A stretch of 64,000 nt of DNA from Cunninghamella blakesleeana (GCA_017871115.1 JAFCIZ010000001.1:7500001-7564000), one strand, 5' to 3'; shown: positions 1 through 10,156, counted from the stretch's first letter. Numbers and translations are program-made. The notes: generated by a model not told the origin, from the sequence alone.

Positions 1-627
1 GCCTCCAGCAAATCTGTTAGCATTGGTAAGATTACATACAGATGGTAATAATTGTATGTGTCTTGTCTTCCACCAATTTTCAGCATAGTTATACCATTGA
101 TTCAATGTTTCAGCACCTTGATCCATACAGTGCATTCTGATTTCTTCTTTTAAACCAGCACGGAATCTCATCAATATAATATGATCATCTTTTAATTGTG
201 CCAATCTTGCCATTTCTTGGATACGTGCCAAAAAGTTCTTTGGTCTTTCATCATTGCCTTGTTTAATGGTACCAAGTGCAATTTCGTATGATAATATCAA
301 TTCTTTGGTGACATACTTTTCCCTTAAAGCATTCATCAATTTTTGATAGTCATTAGCCATATTTGGGTCTTGTTCTAATTGTTCAAAATAGAATTCAGCA
401 GGACCAGACAATTGCACCTTCAAGATAATTGCCCTTCTATCCATACCCACTCTAGATAATTTAAAATAATTTTCCAAGGACTTTTCAAAATAACGAAAGT
501 CTTCGTCATCAGAACCTGAAAAAGTTAAAAGATTAAGCTTCAGCTTAGCAGCAAGGTTAGGATCATGGTGATAATCATGATTTTCCAACGCGGTTTGCTC
601 GATACTTGATTTTTGTGGATTTTCCAT
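1..627 (-). CDS. Gag-like protein of an LTR retrotransposon, C-terminal part outside the window
   Basis: An open frame runs on the minus strand from an ATG at 627 off the left edge, about 209 codons. The protein resembles the gag of the complete gypsy-like element at 11612-12730 in layout and motifs: both share a LNLLTFSG/PQLISFSG-type start, a 'FxxRxQExARLA' stretch and an 'ILMRFRxGL' stretch. Gag builds the particle that packages element RNA. A primer-binding site and a family-A LTR lie directly upstream (779-1525), so this is the 5' part of an LTR element pointing left. No stop or frameshift is seen in the visible part. Whether the element is complete cannot be judged because the rest is outside the window. 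Confidence 0.8.
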   Translation of the reverse strand, partial: MENPQKSSIEQTALENHDYHHDPNLAAKLKLNLLTFSGSDDEDFRYFEKSLENYFKLSRVGMDRRAIILKVQLSGPAEFYFEQLEQDPNMANDYQKLMNALREKYVTKELILSYEIALGTIKQGNDERPKNFLARIQEMARLAQLKDDHIILMRFRAGLKEEIRMHCMDQGAETLNQWYNYAENWWKTRHIQLLPSVCNLTNANRFAGG

Positions 628-778
628 TGGAATATAAAGATAAGTTTTTGAAATAGGATGATAAAGTTTGTATATTTTTAAAGTAGTTGTTTACTTGAAT
701 TTAAGTATTCTTGATTATATTCTTTTATAGATTTAGTTATTCCTTGATAATTAGTGTTTCCCCGGTTTTTAGTATTAT

Positions 779-796
779 CCCCGCCAGTGAGCACCA
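779..796 (-). promoter_or_regulatory. Primer-binding site of the left LTR element
   Basis: On the minus strand this reads TGGTGCTCACTGGCGGGG. It lies 5 nt beyond the end of the family-A LTR (802-1525). The same 18 bases occur at the matching place in the complete gypsy-like element (11489-11506). It starts with TGG, as expected for pairing with a tRNA 3' CCA end. I could not assign the tRNA. Confidence 0.75.
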
Positions 797-801
797 AAAT
801 A

Positions 802-1525
802 TGTTGTGTAAATTTTGGGTTGTTTGAAAAGTAGAATTTCCTTTTATAGTTTTGGAAAGTAGATAGTTTTGTAGTTTAGTTTAGTCGTCAGTGAGCACCA
901 GTATCTTGTTTTATAAGTAGATACAACTTAGTTTAGATTGATAGTTTAAAATAAAAATAAAATAATAAAATAAAATAAAATAAATTATATAATTGGATAA
1001 AGATCAACAATTATATAGACAAAATAATAAAATTAAAATAAAATAAATATAATATCGGATAAAGATCAACGATTATTATAATAATATAATATAAAATAAT
1101 ATTGGATAGTAATCAACAATATTAATATAAAGTAAATATAATCTTTAGCTAAAAAGATGAGTTAAGAGAATTTAATATATATAAATCTTTATTTCAAATT
1201 AACTGAATATTAACTTCGTATTAACTGATTTTTTCAAATAAAATAAAATTTCGCTCCTTTATATATAAAAATGATCTGAATTCAAACCCAGATTGGTAGG
1301 TAAGTTATAAAGACCATTATAACAAGGAGGAGTATAAATTGATAAAGTTATAAAAGATAAAATAAATAAATATATATAAAATTATGAAATACTATTGGAT
1401 AAAATATAAAGTTAATATATATATATATGCATATATTTATATATGCAAAAACACTTGTTTAAAAATATATTTAAAAATTATTTTTAGGATTATTTAGGTA
1501 TGATAAGTTCAACCATACCATAACA
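802..1525 (-). mobile_element. Family-A LTR (5' LTR of the left element)
   Basis: Read on the minus strand the LTR starts TGTTATGGTATGG at 1525 and ends TTTACACAACA at 802, giving TG...CA ends and about 724 bp. Its body shares long stretches with the other family-A copies (3114-3695 and 10260-10720), such as the pair of 'GTTGATCTTTATCC' blocks. It carries an internal copy of the primer-binding motif at 889-900. The outer end at 1525 is inferred from similarity to the start of the copy at 8385; no TSD can be checked because the other end is outside the window. Confidence 0.65.
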
Positions 1526-1536
1526 CTTTTTATTAC

Positions 1537-1588
1537 CCTCTTCATGGATAAATAATTAGCCAGATGGTGCGCGTAAGCTCCTGCTTTG
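1537..1588. repeat. 52-bp inverted repeat, left arm (mate at 19561-19612)
   Basis: This arm begins CCTCTTCATGGATAAA and ends CTCCTGCTTTG. Its reverse complement recurs at 19561-19612 with one mismatch by eye. The two arms bracket nearly the whole transposon nest. What element they belong to is unclear; they may be copies of the same retroelement leader in opposite orientations. Confidence 0.6.
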
Positions 1589-1667
1589 CTTTTGTTTGAA
1601 AAGTGGAATTTCCTCTGTTATGGATTTTTGGTAAAAGTTATTTTTATTGAAATAAAAAGTGTTGTGG

Positions 1668-2347
1668 TGTTATTTGGGTTTTTGGTTAAGATTTATTTTT
1701 TGAAATGAGGAATGAGCATTATAAGTTATACTTGGAGTTATAATAGGTTTCCAGTGAGCACCAGTTCCTGTTTTATAAGTAGAACGACTTAATATAAAGG
1801 AATAAAAATTTAAAAAAATAAAAAATTAAAAAGAAATAAAATAAAGATTATAAGTAAAATATAAGCAGGATTAAAGCAAAAGTTTAATGACCGCCGAGTA
1901 AAATAGTAGTAAAGAGTTTAAATGATTTAGATCAGTAGTATAAAATATTTAAGTGAATAAATATTATAAAATAAAATAAAAATATAATAGTTTGTTAAAT
2001 AAAATAGATAGATTCAATAATTGAATATGTTATAGTGAGTTGAAATAAAAAAAAAATAAAATTATAAAGTCTGTTTTATAAATGGACAAGTTTAATAATT
2101 ATTTAGTAGATAATAATTTATTATAAAAATTTGACAATTTAAGAGAAAGAAAGAGAAAAAAATTGGTTCTATTTATATTTGAAAAAAATTAAAAAAAATT
2201 ATTTTAAAGTATATTGAAAGAAAGGAAAAGAGATGAAAGTGATTACCGTATGGAATGGCCACTTCAGGTGCGGCTACTCCAGGAGTAGCTACCCAAAAAA
2301 GCAGTGCCTAATTTTAAGGAGCGCCATTGATATCACCACTGTTGGCA
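1668..2347 (-). mobile_element. Solo LTR, family B
   Basis: Read on the minus strand it starts TGCCAACAGTGG and ends CCCAAATAACA (TG...CA), about 680 bp. A 4-bp TSD, GTGG, flanks it at 1664-1667 and 2348-2351. Its body matches the LTRs of the complete gypsy-like element: the GCGCTC start region, the CGGCGGTCATTAAAC block, the TTAAGTCGTTCTACTTATAAA block and the internal primer-binding-like motif at 1752-1763. No internal region is present between LTR ends, so it is a solo LTR, usually formed by recombination between two LTRs. Confidence 0.8.
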
Positions 2348-2351
2348 GTGG

Positions 2352-3109
2352 TGGTGTCGTCCAAGCGGATGAGGTCGGCGGTGATTAATTTTTTTTTCAA
2401 CCAAATTCCTACAGCCTTTTTCCTCTTTCTCTCCCTAAAAAAATTATTTTTTGTTTTAATATAAATAGGGAAGAATATTTTTCTTTCTCATTTGTTTTTT
2501 TTTTTACTTAGTCAAATTTTTAAATAATATTTTACATAATAAACATTTTATTTTTACTTTATTTGATTATTACTCTTTTTATATAATAATCTACTCTCTG
2601 ACTTTTAAATTCATTTGCATATACTTTTGAATTTTTTTAAATATTTTATCTTATTTTATCCTTTTAATTTTTTTTACTTATACATTATATTAAGTCGTTC
2701 TACTTAAAAAAACAAGAACTGGTGCTCACTGGAATTATCTTATTTATAATTAGGCAAACGATCCCATTTTATTGGTTTTTTTAAATCAATCAATCAAAAA
2801 TAAATTATTTGGATTAAAATCATACTTTGAAATAAATTAGTTTTTTGAAAATAATAAGCTCTATTATATAATAATCATTTTTAATATATATATTAATGCC
2901 AAGAGGCGACATCCTTTACGCATAAAAATAACATTTCATTTATATTTTTTAAAACAATAAACAATAAAAAATTAATTTAATTTAAAATATTTCTCTTAAT
3001 ATAAATACAAACTCTCATATTTTATTTTAACAAAAATAACTCTTACCAAAAAAACACAACAAAGGAAATTCTACCTTTTAAACAACTAAATAATTCCACA
3101 ACAATATAA
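2352..3109 (+). mobile_element. Degenerate LTR remnant, family-B type
   Basis: Blocks typical of family-B LTRs appear in the same order as in intact copies: the poly-T / 'aaatataaatagg' block near 2450, the TTAAGTCGTTCTACTT block near 2690 and the internal primer-binding-like motif at 2720-2732. Beyond that the sequence diverges. The left part may begin TGTTGTGG at 1660, interrupted by the solo LTR at 1668-2347. I could not define its right end or a TSD. No protein-coding frame is visible. Confidence 0.45.
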
Positions 3110-3753
3110 ATACTGTTGCGCGATGGGTTCGCTTGGATTATTTTAAAATCCAGTCCAACACTTTGATTGGCTAATATTTTTCTAGCATTTTTCTTACCAC
3201 TTTTGATGTTAATTTTATTTAACATTTTTCATGCTAATTTTTATTATTATTTTTATTAACAAAATTTATATCACTTATTTCATAATACACTTATCAACAC
3301 TTTTAATATCATTATTGATATTAAAAATGGAATATCTAATTTTTATTTTAGTATAAATACTCGACCTTTTTTTCAATTTTTTGAAAAAACTTTAGTTAAT
3401 TTTTATTATAATAATAAAGTACTTATATTAAAACAAATAAGTCTATTAACTCATCTTTTTAGCTAAAGATTATATTTATTATTAATATTGTTGATTACTA
3501 TCCAATATTACTTTATATTATAATATTATAATAATCGTTGATCTTTATCCGATATTATATTTATTTTATTTTATTTTAAATTTATTACTTTGTTTATATA
3601 ATTGTTGATCTTTATCCAATTATATAATTTATTTTATTTTATTTTATTATTTTATTTTTATTTTAAACTATTAATCTAAACTAAGTTGTATCTACTGTTA
3701 GCAATAACGCTCTCTGATTTTTCTTTCCTTTTTTGGATTGGCTTTGTGCTACT

Positions 3754-3825
3754 GGTGCAAAAACACCAAGGTGCAAAAACACCAAGGTGCAAAAACACCA
3801 AAGGTACAAAAACACCAAGGTGCTT
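3754..3825 (+). repeat. Short hairpin tandem repeats in the LTR start region
   Basis: About four imperfect copies of a 15-16 bp unit, GGTGCAAAAACACCAA, lie head to tail. Each unit is itself a small palindrome (GGTG ... CACC around an A-rich loop). They occupy the place where the gypsy-element LTRs carry a different 15-bp array. Confidence 0.75.
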
Positions 3826-3981
3826 TTGTTCCTTACCCGATCCTTATAAATTTTAATTTTTTTTTTAAATATAAATAGAACCAATTTTTCTCTCTTTCTT
3901 TCTTTTAAATTGTCAAATTTTTATAATAAATTATTATCTATTAAATAATTATTGAACTTGTCCACTTTATAAATCATATTT

Positions 3982-4047
3982 TAGTATGTAATACGAATAC
4001 TTTATGAAGTATTTAACATATTACACGAGTAAGTGATAATGGTTGTT
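3982..4047. repeat. DIRS terminal sequence, perfect 66-bp inverted repeat with 4235-4300
   Basis: The 66 bases starting TAGTATGTAATACG are the exact reverse complement of 4235-4300. The two arms enclose a 187-bp loop that carries part of the inverted terminal repeat and a long T run (about 4137-4168). Confidence 0.9.
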
Positions 4048-4121
4048 GTAATCATTCTTTATTTATTAAATCGAACTTTGCACTGAGTTTAAAATTAGAA
4101 AATATAAAATAAAATATATAA

Positions 4122-4168
<47 letters not shown>

Positions 4169-4234
4169 CTTTATCTTCTTTGAGTGAGTATGAGTGTAAT
4201 TATAGCTTAAAGATAAAAGGGAGAGGAGGGTGGG

Positions 4235-4329
4235 AACAACCATTATCACTTACTCGTGTAATATGTTAAATACTTCATAAAGTATTCGTATTACATACTA
4301 TTACACTTCGTTTGTGATAATGGTTGTTG
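4235..4329. repeat. DIRS internal complementary region
   Basis: Bases 4235-4300 are the complement of the left terminus (3982-4047), and 4301-4329 are the complement of the right terminus (7869-7897). In DIRS-1 such a region is thought to template the joining of both ends into a circle; that role here is inferred from the architecture. Confidence 0.85.
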
Positions 4330-4941
4330 ATCCAGAGTATAAGATATAATAAAAGAAAACAAATGTGATAGACAATTAAATGATTGTATCAATAATGAGA
4401 TAACATATAATTGTAGTGTACAAATCAAAAATATTTGTATAGAAATATAGAATTATGTGTAGAAAGATTTAAAGGGTCATATAACTATAACTGCATATTT
4501 AAATGTATTTAACCAAGTGTAAAGATGCATAAATGGGTCGGGTTGCTATTATAATAATCTGTGTTGAACCAAATATTTAATATGTATGTGTCTATAGCAG
4601 TGTATTGTTATATTCAAGTTGTAATGTATGTATATATCTCTTTATACATATACTTTTTTTTTTTTTTTTTTTTTTGGAGATGATGATAGTGGTAAAATTA
4701 AACTACTTACTAATCCATATATATTTTCTTGGGTGATGATAGTGATAAAATAAACTACTTGTTAATTTATAAACATTGTTGATGTATATGAATTTTCTTG
4801 ATTGTTGAGCTAAATATTGAAATACCTTGTAATAGTAGTAGCTCTACCCTAGTTGTCTCTATTAGTAGCTTTTGTCATTAATACGTATATCAATGGTGTA
4901 ATTATACCAGTAACTCCATAGTGTAAAATAATAGTAGATCC

Positions 4942-4977
<36 letters not shown>

Positions 4978-5341
4978 GCGAATAAACTTCCTAATAAATA
5001 ATAAGTATATGTGAATTATTGTAGAATTGTATAATTTACTCTTCTATATGTTATTCTGATATCCTTTCTATGTATTTATGATGTTAGCTTATATTGCCAT
5101 GTAGATCTATATTATTGTATATATTAATATTTCCTTTATAATTATTATTGTCGATGTATATGTATATGATTAATTCATCTTATCTTTAATATTCATTTGA
5201 ATTAAAATAATGTAGTGAGAGCTGTTATATAATTTAATTAGAATGTAGTTGAGCAAGTCGAATAAGTAGTGGTTGTATAACATATTTGAAAATCGATATA
5301 AAGAATAGACTATGTAATTATATATATCTATTTAAATGTGA
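4330..5341. other. Non-coding part of the DIRS-like element
   Basis: About 1 kb between the internal complementary region and the reverse transcriptase stop. It is AT-rich with long T runs (about 4651-4674 and 4941-4976). This is where a tyrosine recombinase would be expected. I see no open frame or recognisable recombinase motif on either strand. Confidence 0.6.
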
Positions 5342-7693
5342 TTATGTAGGTTGATCAAGATCCCATGCTAACATTGTCCATCTATTATTCTTTTTTATAA
5401 TATGATTATCTTCCTCATGATCTATTAAATGATGTTGTTGTAATATAATTGGTTGTTGTTGAGCAAGATTAGCTGCAATTGGATACCAAGGAGCTGAAGG
5501 CCAATTAGGTGTAATTAGCGTCGCAGATTGTGGAGACTTTTGTAACCGTTGAAGTACTTGTAATATTAAATTCCAAGGTGGAGCTAAATATATTCTACCA
5601 TTAATGTTTTTCCATGATATTGAAAATGCATTGGTTCCTGCTGCATCAGAATAATATTGATATGATATAAAATAAGTCGGAATTTTTGAATTTTTTGGTG
5701 AGGCAAACAAGTCTACTACATGAGGTCCCCAAAGGTTATCGAGCCAATTAAAAGTACGTTGAGGAATAGACCATTCAATTTGATCATGGAGCTGTCTTGA
5801 AGGTGCATCAGCCGGATTAAGTTTTGAAGGTACATATAGAGTAGATAATTCAACATTATTACTAAAACAATATTTCCAAATGTCCATAGCTAAATTATTG
5901 AGTTTTTTAGAACGTGTACCACCAAACTTATAAATATATGACATAGCTGATAAATTATCAATACATATTTGAAAGTGAAGATGACTATCGTTTATATGTA
6001 ATTGTTTTTGGTGTTGCCATTGTATGGCTTTTTTAACTACAAGGAGCTCTTTATAATTTATGTGTTCATGTATTACGGAAGGTGACCATTTTCCACTTAG
6101 GTTACCATTATCCGAAACGATTCCCCATCCATCGTTTGAAGCATCAGTAAAAATTTGTAAAGGTGATTGTTGTATAATATTTCTTCCATTCCATTTTAAT
6201 AATTGAGATATCCACCAAGTAAGCTCTTGTTTCATATGTTGATTAATTGGAACTAAATGATCGGTAGATTTTTTACGATACATATTAAGTTGTTGGATTA
6301 GTCGTCTAGTTCGAAATTTAGCCTGAATATTTCCCATAAAAGTTGCTAATGCTGTACCAATAAAACTTGATAATAATCTCCATGTTGTTGATGTTTTATA
6401 TAGTAACTTATAGGCTAAACGTCTGATGGATCTTATCTTCTTGCCAGGCACCGTAAGTGTCATGTCCATTGTATTAATTGTCATACCTAGATGATCTATC
6501 TTTTGAGTTGGTGTAAGTTGCGATTTTTTGTCATTGATTAACCATCCCATTTGCTTCATTTTATCATGAACCAGTTGAGTATGTAATATTGATTTTTCGC
6601 GCGTTGGAGCCATAATAAGAATGTCATCCAGATATGCTGTGATTCTAATACCTTGTTTACGTGCCCAATGTAATAAAGGTTTAACTACCTTTGTAAATAC
6701 CCAAGGTGATAATGCCAAACCAAAAGGTAAGACTTTATATTGATACAGTTGTTGTTTCCACATAAATCGTAAATAATTACGTGATGTTACATCAATAGGG
6801 ATATGGTGAAAGGCATCTTGAAGATCAATGGATGTGAGATAATCATTAGGTTGAAGCAGAGAAGATATCATTTGTAAAGTTTCCATTTTGAAATGACGTT
6901 GAGGTAGGTATTCATTTAAACGACGTAGATTGAGAACTGGTCTTAAACCTCCATCTTTTTTTGGTATAACGAAAAGATTTGAGATAAAGCCGAATGAACG
7001 ATCGTTGACATGTTCAATAGCATTTTTTAATAGTAGGGTGTTTATTTCTTTATCTATCACACTAATAGAAGTAGTCGAAAGTTGATTTATTCCATAAGGT
7101 TGATTAACTTTTAGTGTCAAAGGCGGTGGATAATTGAAATAAAGTTTGAATCCATTACGTATAACTTTAAAGAGCCATGGGTGTAAAGGTTCTTGTAAAA
7201 TAGAAGACCACAAGGAAGCAAATGAAGATAGACGCCCTCCTACTATATTTTCTGGTAATGCATTTTCAGTAAAATAATTAAAACCATTATTAGATACCGA
7301 TGATGAATAGCTATCGTGTGTTAAACTAGAGTTGAAGGTGTTGTTATAATTTTTTCTATACGAACTTCGTCGTTTATTATTTATGTGATATGATGCTGAA
7401 CACTTATATTTTAATCTTTTAGATTTTTTATTTTTTGTAAACTGTTGTAAATAGCGATATATCTCTAAGTATTTATGAAATTCGTCGGGGGGAACTAAAT
7501 AATTATCTTCCGAACTTCTAGTATATATAGCTTTTCTTTTTCTCCTTAACAGTGCTGTGTTAAGAGTAGATTGTTTATCCCAAAAGTTAACAGTGGCTGA
7601 ATTAGTTGATAACGGAGATTTATTTAACTTATCAAGAAATTGTGGTAGCCAAGGAGGAATATCATTACTATTATCAACAGGATCTTTATTCAT
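5342..7693 (-). CDS. DIRS-like reverse transcriptase / RNase H
   Basis: An intact 783-codon frame. The reverse transcriptase occupies roughly residues 215-420, with 'SIDLQDAFHHIPI', 'LPFGLALSPWVF' and the catalytic 'AYLDDIL' box. An RNase H follows from about residue 515 ('FTDASNDGWG', later 'NPADAPSRQ'). The C-terminal block with 'VDLFASPKNSKIPTYFS'-like text, 'GTNAFSISW' and 'YLAPPWNLI' is typical of DIRS polyproteins. It copies element RNA into DNA. The first ~190 residues are basic and low in complexity and could be a gag remnant. No stop or frameshift interrupts it. No methyltransferase or tyrosine recombinase domain is seen in or after it. Confidence 0.85.
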   Translation of the reverse strand: MNKDPVDNSNDIPPWLPQFLDKLNKSPLSTNSATVNFWDKQSTLNTALLRRKRKAIYTRSSEDNYLVPPDEFHKYLEIYRYLQQFTKNKKSKRLKYKCSASYHINNKRRSSYRKNYNNTFNSSLTHDSYSSSVSNNGFNYFTENALPENIVGGRLSSFASLWSSILQEPLHPWLFKVIRNGFKLYFNYPPPLTLKVNQPYGINQLSTTSISVIDKEINTLLLKNAIEHVNDRSFGFISNLFVIPKKDGGLRPVLNLRRLNEYLPQRHFKMETLQMISSLLQPNDYLTSIDLQDAFHHIPIDVTSRNYLRFMWKQQLYQYKVLPFGLALSPWVFTKVVKPLLHWARKQGIRITAYLDDILIMAPTREKSILHTQLVHDKMKQMGWLINDKKSQLTPTQKIDHLGMTINTMDMTLTVPGKKIRSIRRLAYKLLYKTSTTWRLLSSFIGTALATFMGNIQAKFRTRRLIQQLNMYRKKSTDHLVPINQHMKQELTWWISQLLKWNGRNIIQQSPLQIFTDASNDGWGIVSDNGNLSGKWSPSVIHEHINYKELLVVKKAIQWQHQKQLHINDSHLHFQICIDNLSAMSYIYKFGGTRSKKLNNLAMDIWKYCFSNNVELSTLYVPSKLNPADAPSRQLHDQIEWSIPQRTFNWLDNLWGPHVVDLFASPKNSKIPTYFISYQYYSDAAGTNAFSISWKNINGRIYLAPPWNLILQVLQRLQKSPQSATLITPNWPSAPWYPIAANLAQQQPIILQQHHLIDHEEDNHIIKKNNRWTMLAWDLDQPT

Positions 7694-7763
7694 TATGAGA
7701 ATAGTACCCAGACGGTAGATACCAGGTGCATAAGTACAAAGTTCGAACGAAAAGAAGATAAAG

Positions 7764-7795
<32 letters not shown>

Positions 7796-8455
7796 TTATA
7801 TATTTTATTTTATATTTTCTAATTTTAAACTCAGTGCAAAGTTCGATTTAATAAATAAAGAATGATTACAACAACCATTATCACAAACGAAGTGTAATAT
7901 AATTTTAACTTATTTTACTTATAACTTATTCAAATTACTGAATTTATCTATTTTTTTTATAACAAACTATATTATTTTATTTTATATTTTTATATTTATT
8001 TACTTAAATATTTTTCAACAACTCAAATTTAAATTACTTTTTAAATTTTCTTATTATATTTATTTTACATTGCGGTTACTGAAATCTCTCTTTAATCCTG
8101 TAATTATATTACACCTTTTAAAATTTTTATATTTTTTATTTCTTTATTTTTACTTTATTTTATTTTATTTTTTTATTCCTTTATATTAAGTCGTTCTACT
8201 TATAAAACAGGAACTGGTGCTCACTGGAATTATATTATACATATCAAATATTACTTATAATACTCATTCCTCATTTAAAAAAAATAAATCTTAAACAAAA
8301 ACCCACACAACACTACTTATAAAACAAGATACTGGTGCTCACTGACAACTAAATTAAACTATAAAACTATCTACTGTTATGTTCTGGCTAAACCTCCCAT
8401 AATTGGGCAAGGCTTAACTATAATCTTATTTTATATATATACATATAGGTATATA

Positions 8456-8674
8456 CAGTATTTCCACATAATTTTTTCGGTTTTTTAGTAAATTTTTGTC
8501 GGGATTTTAAACCCTTTTTTGTCGCTTTTTTTTAAAAAATTTGTCGCTTTATTTTTTTTTTTTGTCGGTTTTATTTTTTTGTTTTGTCGTTTTAAAAACG
8601 TTTTAAAAACTTTATTTAAGCATAAATCAAAATAACCTATAGAACTTTTTATAAATCCAGAGAGATTTTGAGGT
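8456..8674 (+). repeat. Left terminal inverted repeat of the mariner-type element
   Basis: Pairs with 9934-10156 with small indels. Similarity continues past the obvious non-coding part, through 'TTTAAGCATAAATCAAAATAACC' -type sequence, to 'CCAGAGAGATTTTGAGGT' near 8674. Confidence 0.8.
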
Positions 8675-8738
8675 ACAAGTAGTCACTTAAGAAATAAAAT
8701 GGAATTTTTTTATGAAGATGGTCAAGGAAACATAGTAA

Positions 8739-10007
8739 ATGAAAAAGGAGATAATCCTTTGGAAACTAATGATCAAGAGGATAGTATTCAACTGGATATT
8801 TTTATTAAATCTTCAACAATATTCAAATATCCAGTTAGAATCATCAAAAGTTGATATGAATGATGATGTTATATCCGCTGATCTTCAATCATTAAAGAAT
8901 GAAGAAAAAAAAGTTGCAAAAAGTCCTAATCGTAAATGTAATAAATATACAGAAATGGATAAGTATAGGCTAATAATGTTAATATTAGAAAAGCTTCTAA
9001 AAGCAGGACAAGCTGGAAGACAACTTGGTATTCAGGAACGTACAGCTCAAAGATGGTGGAAAGAATATCGTGAAAACCCTGATACTTTTTTTAATACTAA
9101 AGAAAAAACTAAACGTAAAACAAAAAAATTACATGACATCCATAAGGAACATATTGTTGAATATATTGATGATTATCCATCTACTGCTGTTGATCAAGTA
9201 ATGGAATCTTTGGTTAAAAAATTTGAAGACTTAGATATTAAAAAATCTGCAGTTCACAAGTTTATGAACGAAGAATGTCAATTAACATTTAAAAAAGCAG
9301 CATTTCATTCAACAAAAAGATTATCTGAAGAAACTATAAATAAGAGATATGAATGGATTGTTCATTGGAAAAATACAGATATGGATTATTATAAAAATTG
9401 CATATTTGTTGATGAATCAGGCTTCAATATAAATATGCGAAGAAGTAATGCTTGGGCTCCTAAAGGTAAAACACCAATTGTGGAAACCTCATCTACAAGA
9501 GCAAAAAGTCATACAATTTTGGGTGCTATTTCTTATTATGGTGTCATCAACATTTCTCTCAGAAAACCAAACAGACCACAAATAAATAAAAAAAGAAAAT
9601 TAGAGAATGAAAAAGAAAAAAAAATTGGTAAAGGTACTAATACTAGTCACTATATTAAGTTTTTATTAGATACAATGGACATTATGGATAATTACCCTTA
9701 TATGAAGAATTTTTATATTGTTATGGATAACGCTCCTATTCACCAAAATAAACAAATTGAAGAAGTGATAGCAGAAAGAGGATATCGACACATATATCTT
9801 CCACCATACTCTCCTGATCTGAATCCAATTGAACAATTCTGGTCTACTACAAAGAGTAAAATGAAAAGAACCAACTTCTTAGAAGAAGAAACATTATCAA
9901 CGAGAATTAAGGAAGCTTGTTACTTAGTTACACCTCAAAATCTTTCTGGATTTATAAAAAGTTCTATAGGTTATTTTGATTTATGCTTAAATAAAGTTTC
10001 TTTTTAA
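8739..10007 (+). CDS. DD34E transposase
   Basis: The conserved frame encodes a helix-turn-helix DNA-binding region ('AGQAGRQLGIQERTAQRWW', about residues 90-110) and a DDE catalytic core: 'VDESGFN', 'VMDNAPIH' and 'PPYSPDLNPIEQFW', with 34 residues between the second Asp and the Glu. This fits the Tc1/mariner/IS630 superfamily, which cuts and pastes DNA at TA sites. The first ~35 residues from the ATG at 8739 look unlike protein. A better start is the ATG at 8699, whose acidic frame is offset by one; a frameshift near 8790-8850 or a 43-nt intron at 8735-8777 would join them. The last ~24 codons lie inside the right terminal inverted repeat. Confidence 0.85.
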   Translation: MKKEIILWKLMIKRIVFNWIFLLNLQQYSNIQLESSKVDMNDDVISADLQSLKNEEKKVAKSPNRKCNKYTEMDKYRLIMLILEKLLKAGQAGRQLGIQERTAQRWWKEYRENPDTFFNTKEKTKRKTKKLHDIHKEHIVEYIDDYPSTAVDQVMESLVKKFEDLDIKKSAVHKFMNEECQLTFKKAAFHSTKRLSEETINKRYEWIVHWKNTDMDYYKNCIFVDESGFNINMRRSNAWAPKGKTPIVETSSTRAKSHTILGAISYYGVINISLRKPNRPQINKKRKLENEKEKKIGKGTNTSHYIKFLLDTMDIMDNYPYMKNFYIVMDNAPIHQNKQIEEVIAERGYRHIYLPPYSPDLNPIEQFWSTTKSKMKRTNFLEEETLSTRIKEACYLVTPQNLSGFIKSSIGYFDLCLNKVSF

Positions 10008-10156
10008 AACGTTTTTAAAAATGACAAAACAAAAAAATAAAACCGACAAAAAAAAAAAAATAAAGCGACAAATTTTTTAAAAAAAAGCGACAAAAAAGGG
10101 TTTAAAATCCCGACAAAAATTTACTAAAAAACCGAAAAAGTTACGTGGAAATACTG
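9934..10156 (-). repeat. Right terminal inverted repeat of the mariner-type element
   Basis: The inverted partner of 8456-8674. Its inner ~75 bp are also the 3' end of the transposase coding sequence. Confidence 0.8.

Larger units (their letters stand above)
3982..7898 (-). mobile_element. DIRS-like retroelement
   Basis: The element reads on the minus strand from about 7898 to 3982. Three DIRS hallmarks are visible. First, inverted terminal repeats of about 140 bp (around 4033-4175 against 7746-7883). Second, an internal complementary region at 4235-4329 that joins the complement of the left terminus (66 bp, perfect) to the complement of the right terminus (about 29 bp, perfect by eye). Third, a reverse transcriptase / RNase H of DIRS type. 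No gag or tyrosine recombinase frame was found, so it may be a shortened, non-autonomous copy. It sits inside a family-B LTR. Confidence 0.8.
3696..8312 (+). mobile_element. Family-B LTR, solo copy split by a DIRS-like element
   Basis: It starts TGTTAGCAATAACGC at 3696 and ends CCCACACAACA at 8312, with a 4-bp TSD CTAC at 3692-3695 and 8313-8316. Its own pieces are 3696-3981 and 7899-8312, about 700 bp together, the normal family-B length. The body matches the other copies (TATAAATAGAACC block, TTAAGTCGTTCTACTTATAAA block, internal primer-binding-like motif at 8215-8227). The 5' part carries a hairpin-forming tandem array at 3754-3825 not present in the other copies. Confidence 0.75.
8456..10156 (+). 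mobile_element. Tc1/mariner/IS630-superfamily DNA transposon
   Basis: A 1.7-kb element flanked by TA on both sides (8454-8455 and 10157-10158). It begins CAGTATTTCCAC and ends with the inverted form GTGGAAATACTG. It encodes one transposase. The terminal inverted repeats are unusually long, about 220 bp, and rich in short 'GTCGC/GTCGG' units separated by T runs. The element interrupts a family-A LTR. Confidence 0.9.

Noticed and set aside
4052..4249. Open frame with a long Lys run inside the DIRS terminal region
   Set aside because: It is a translation of a poly-T tract and (TA)n on the opposite strand.
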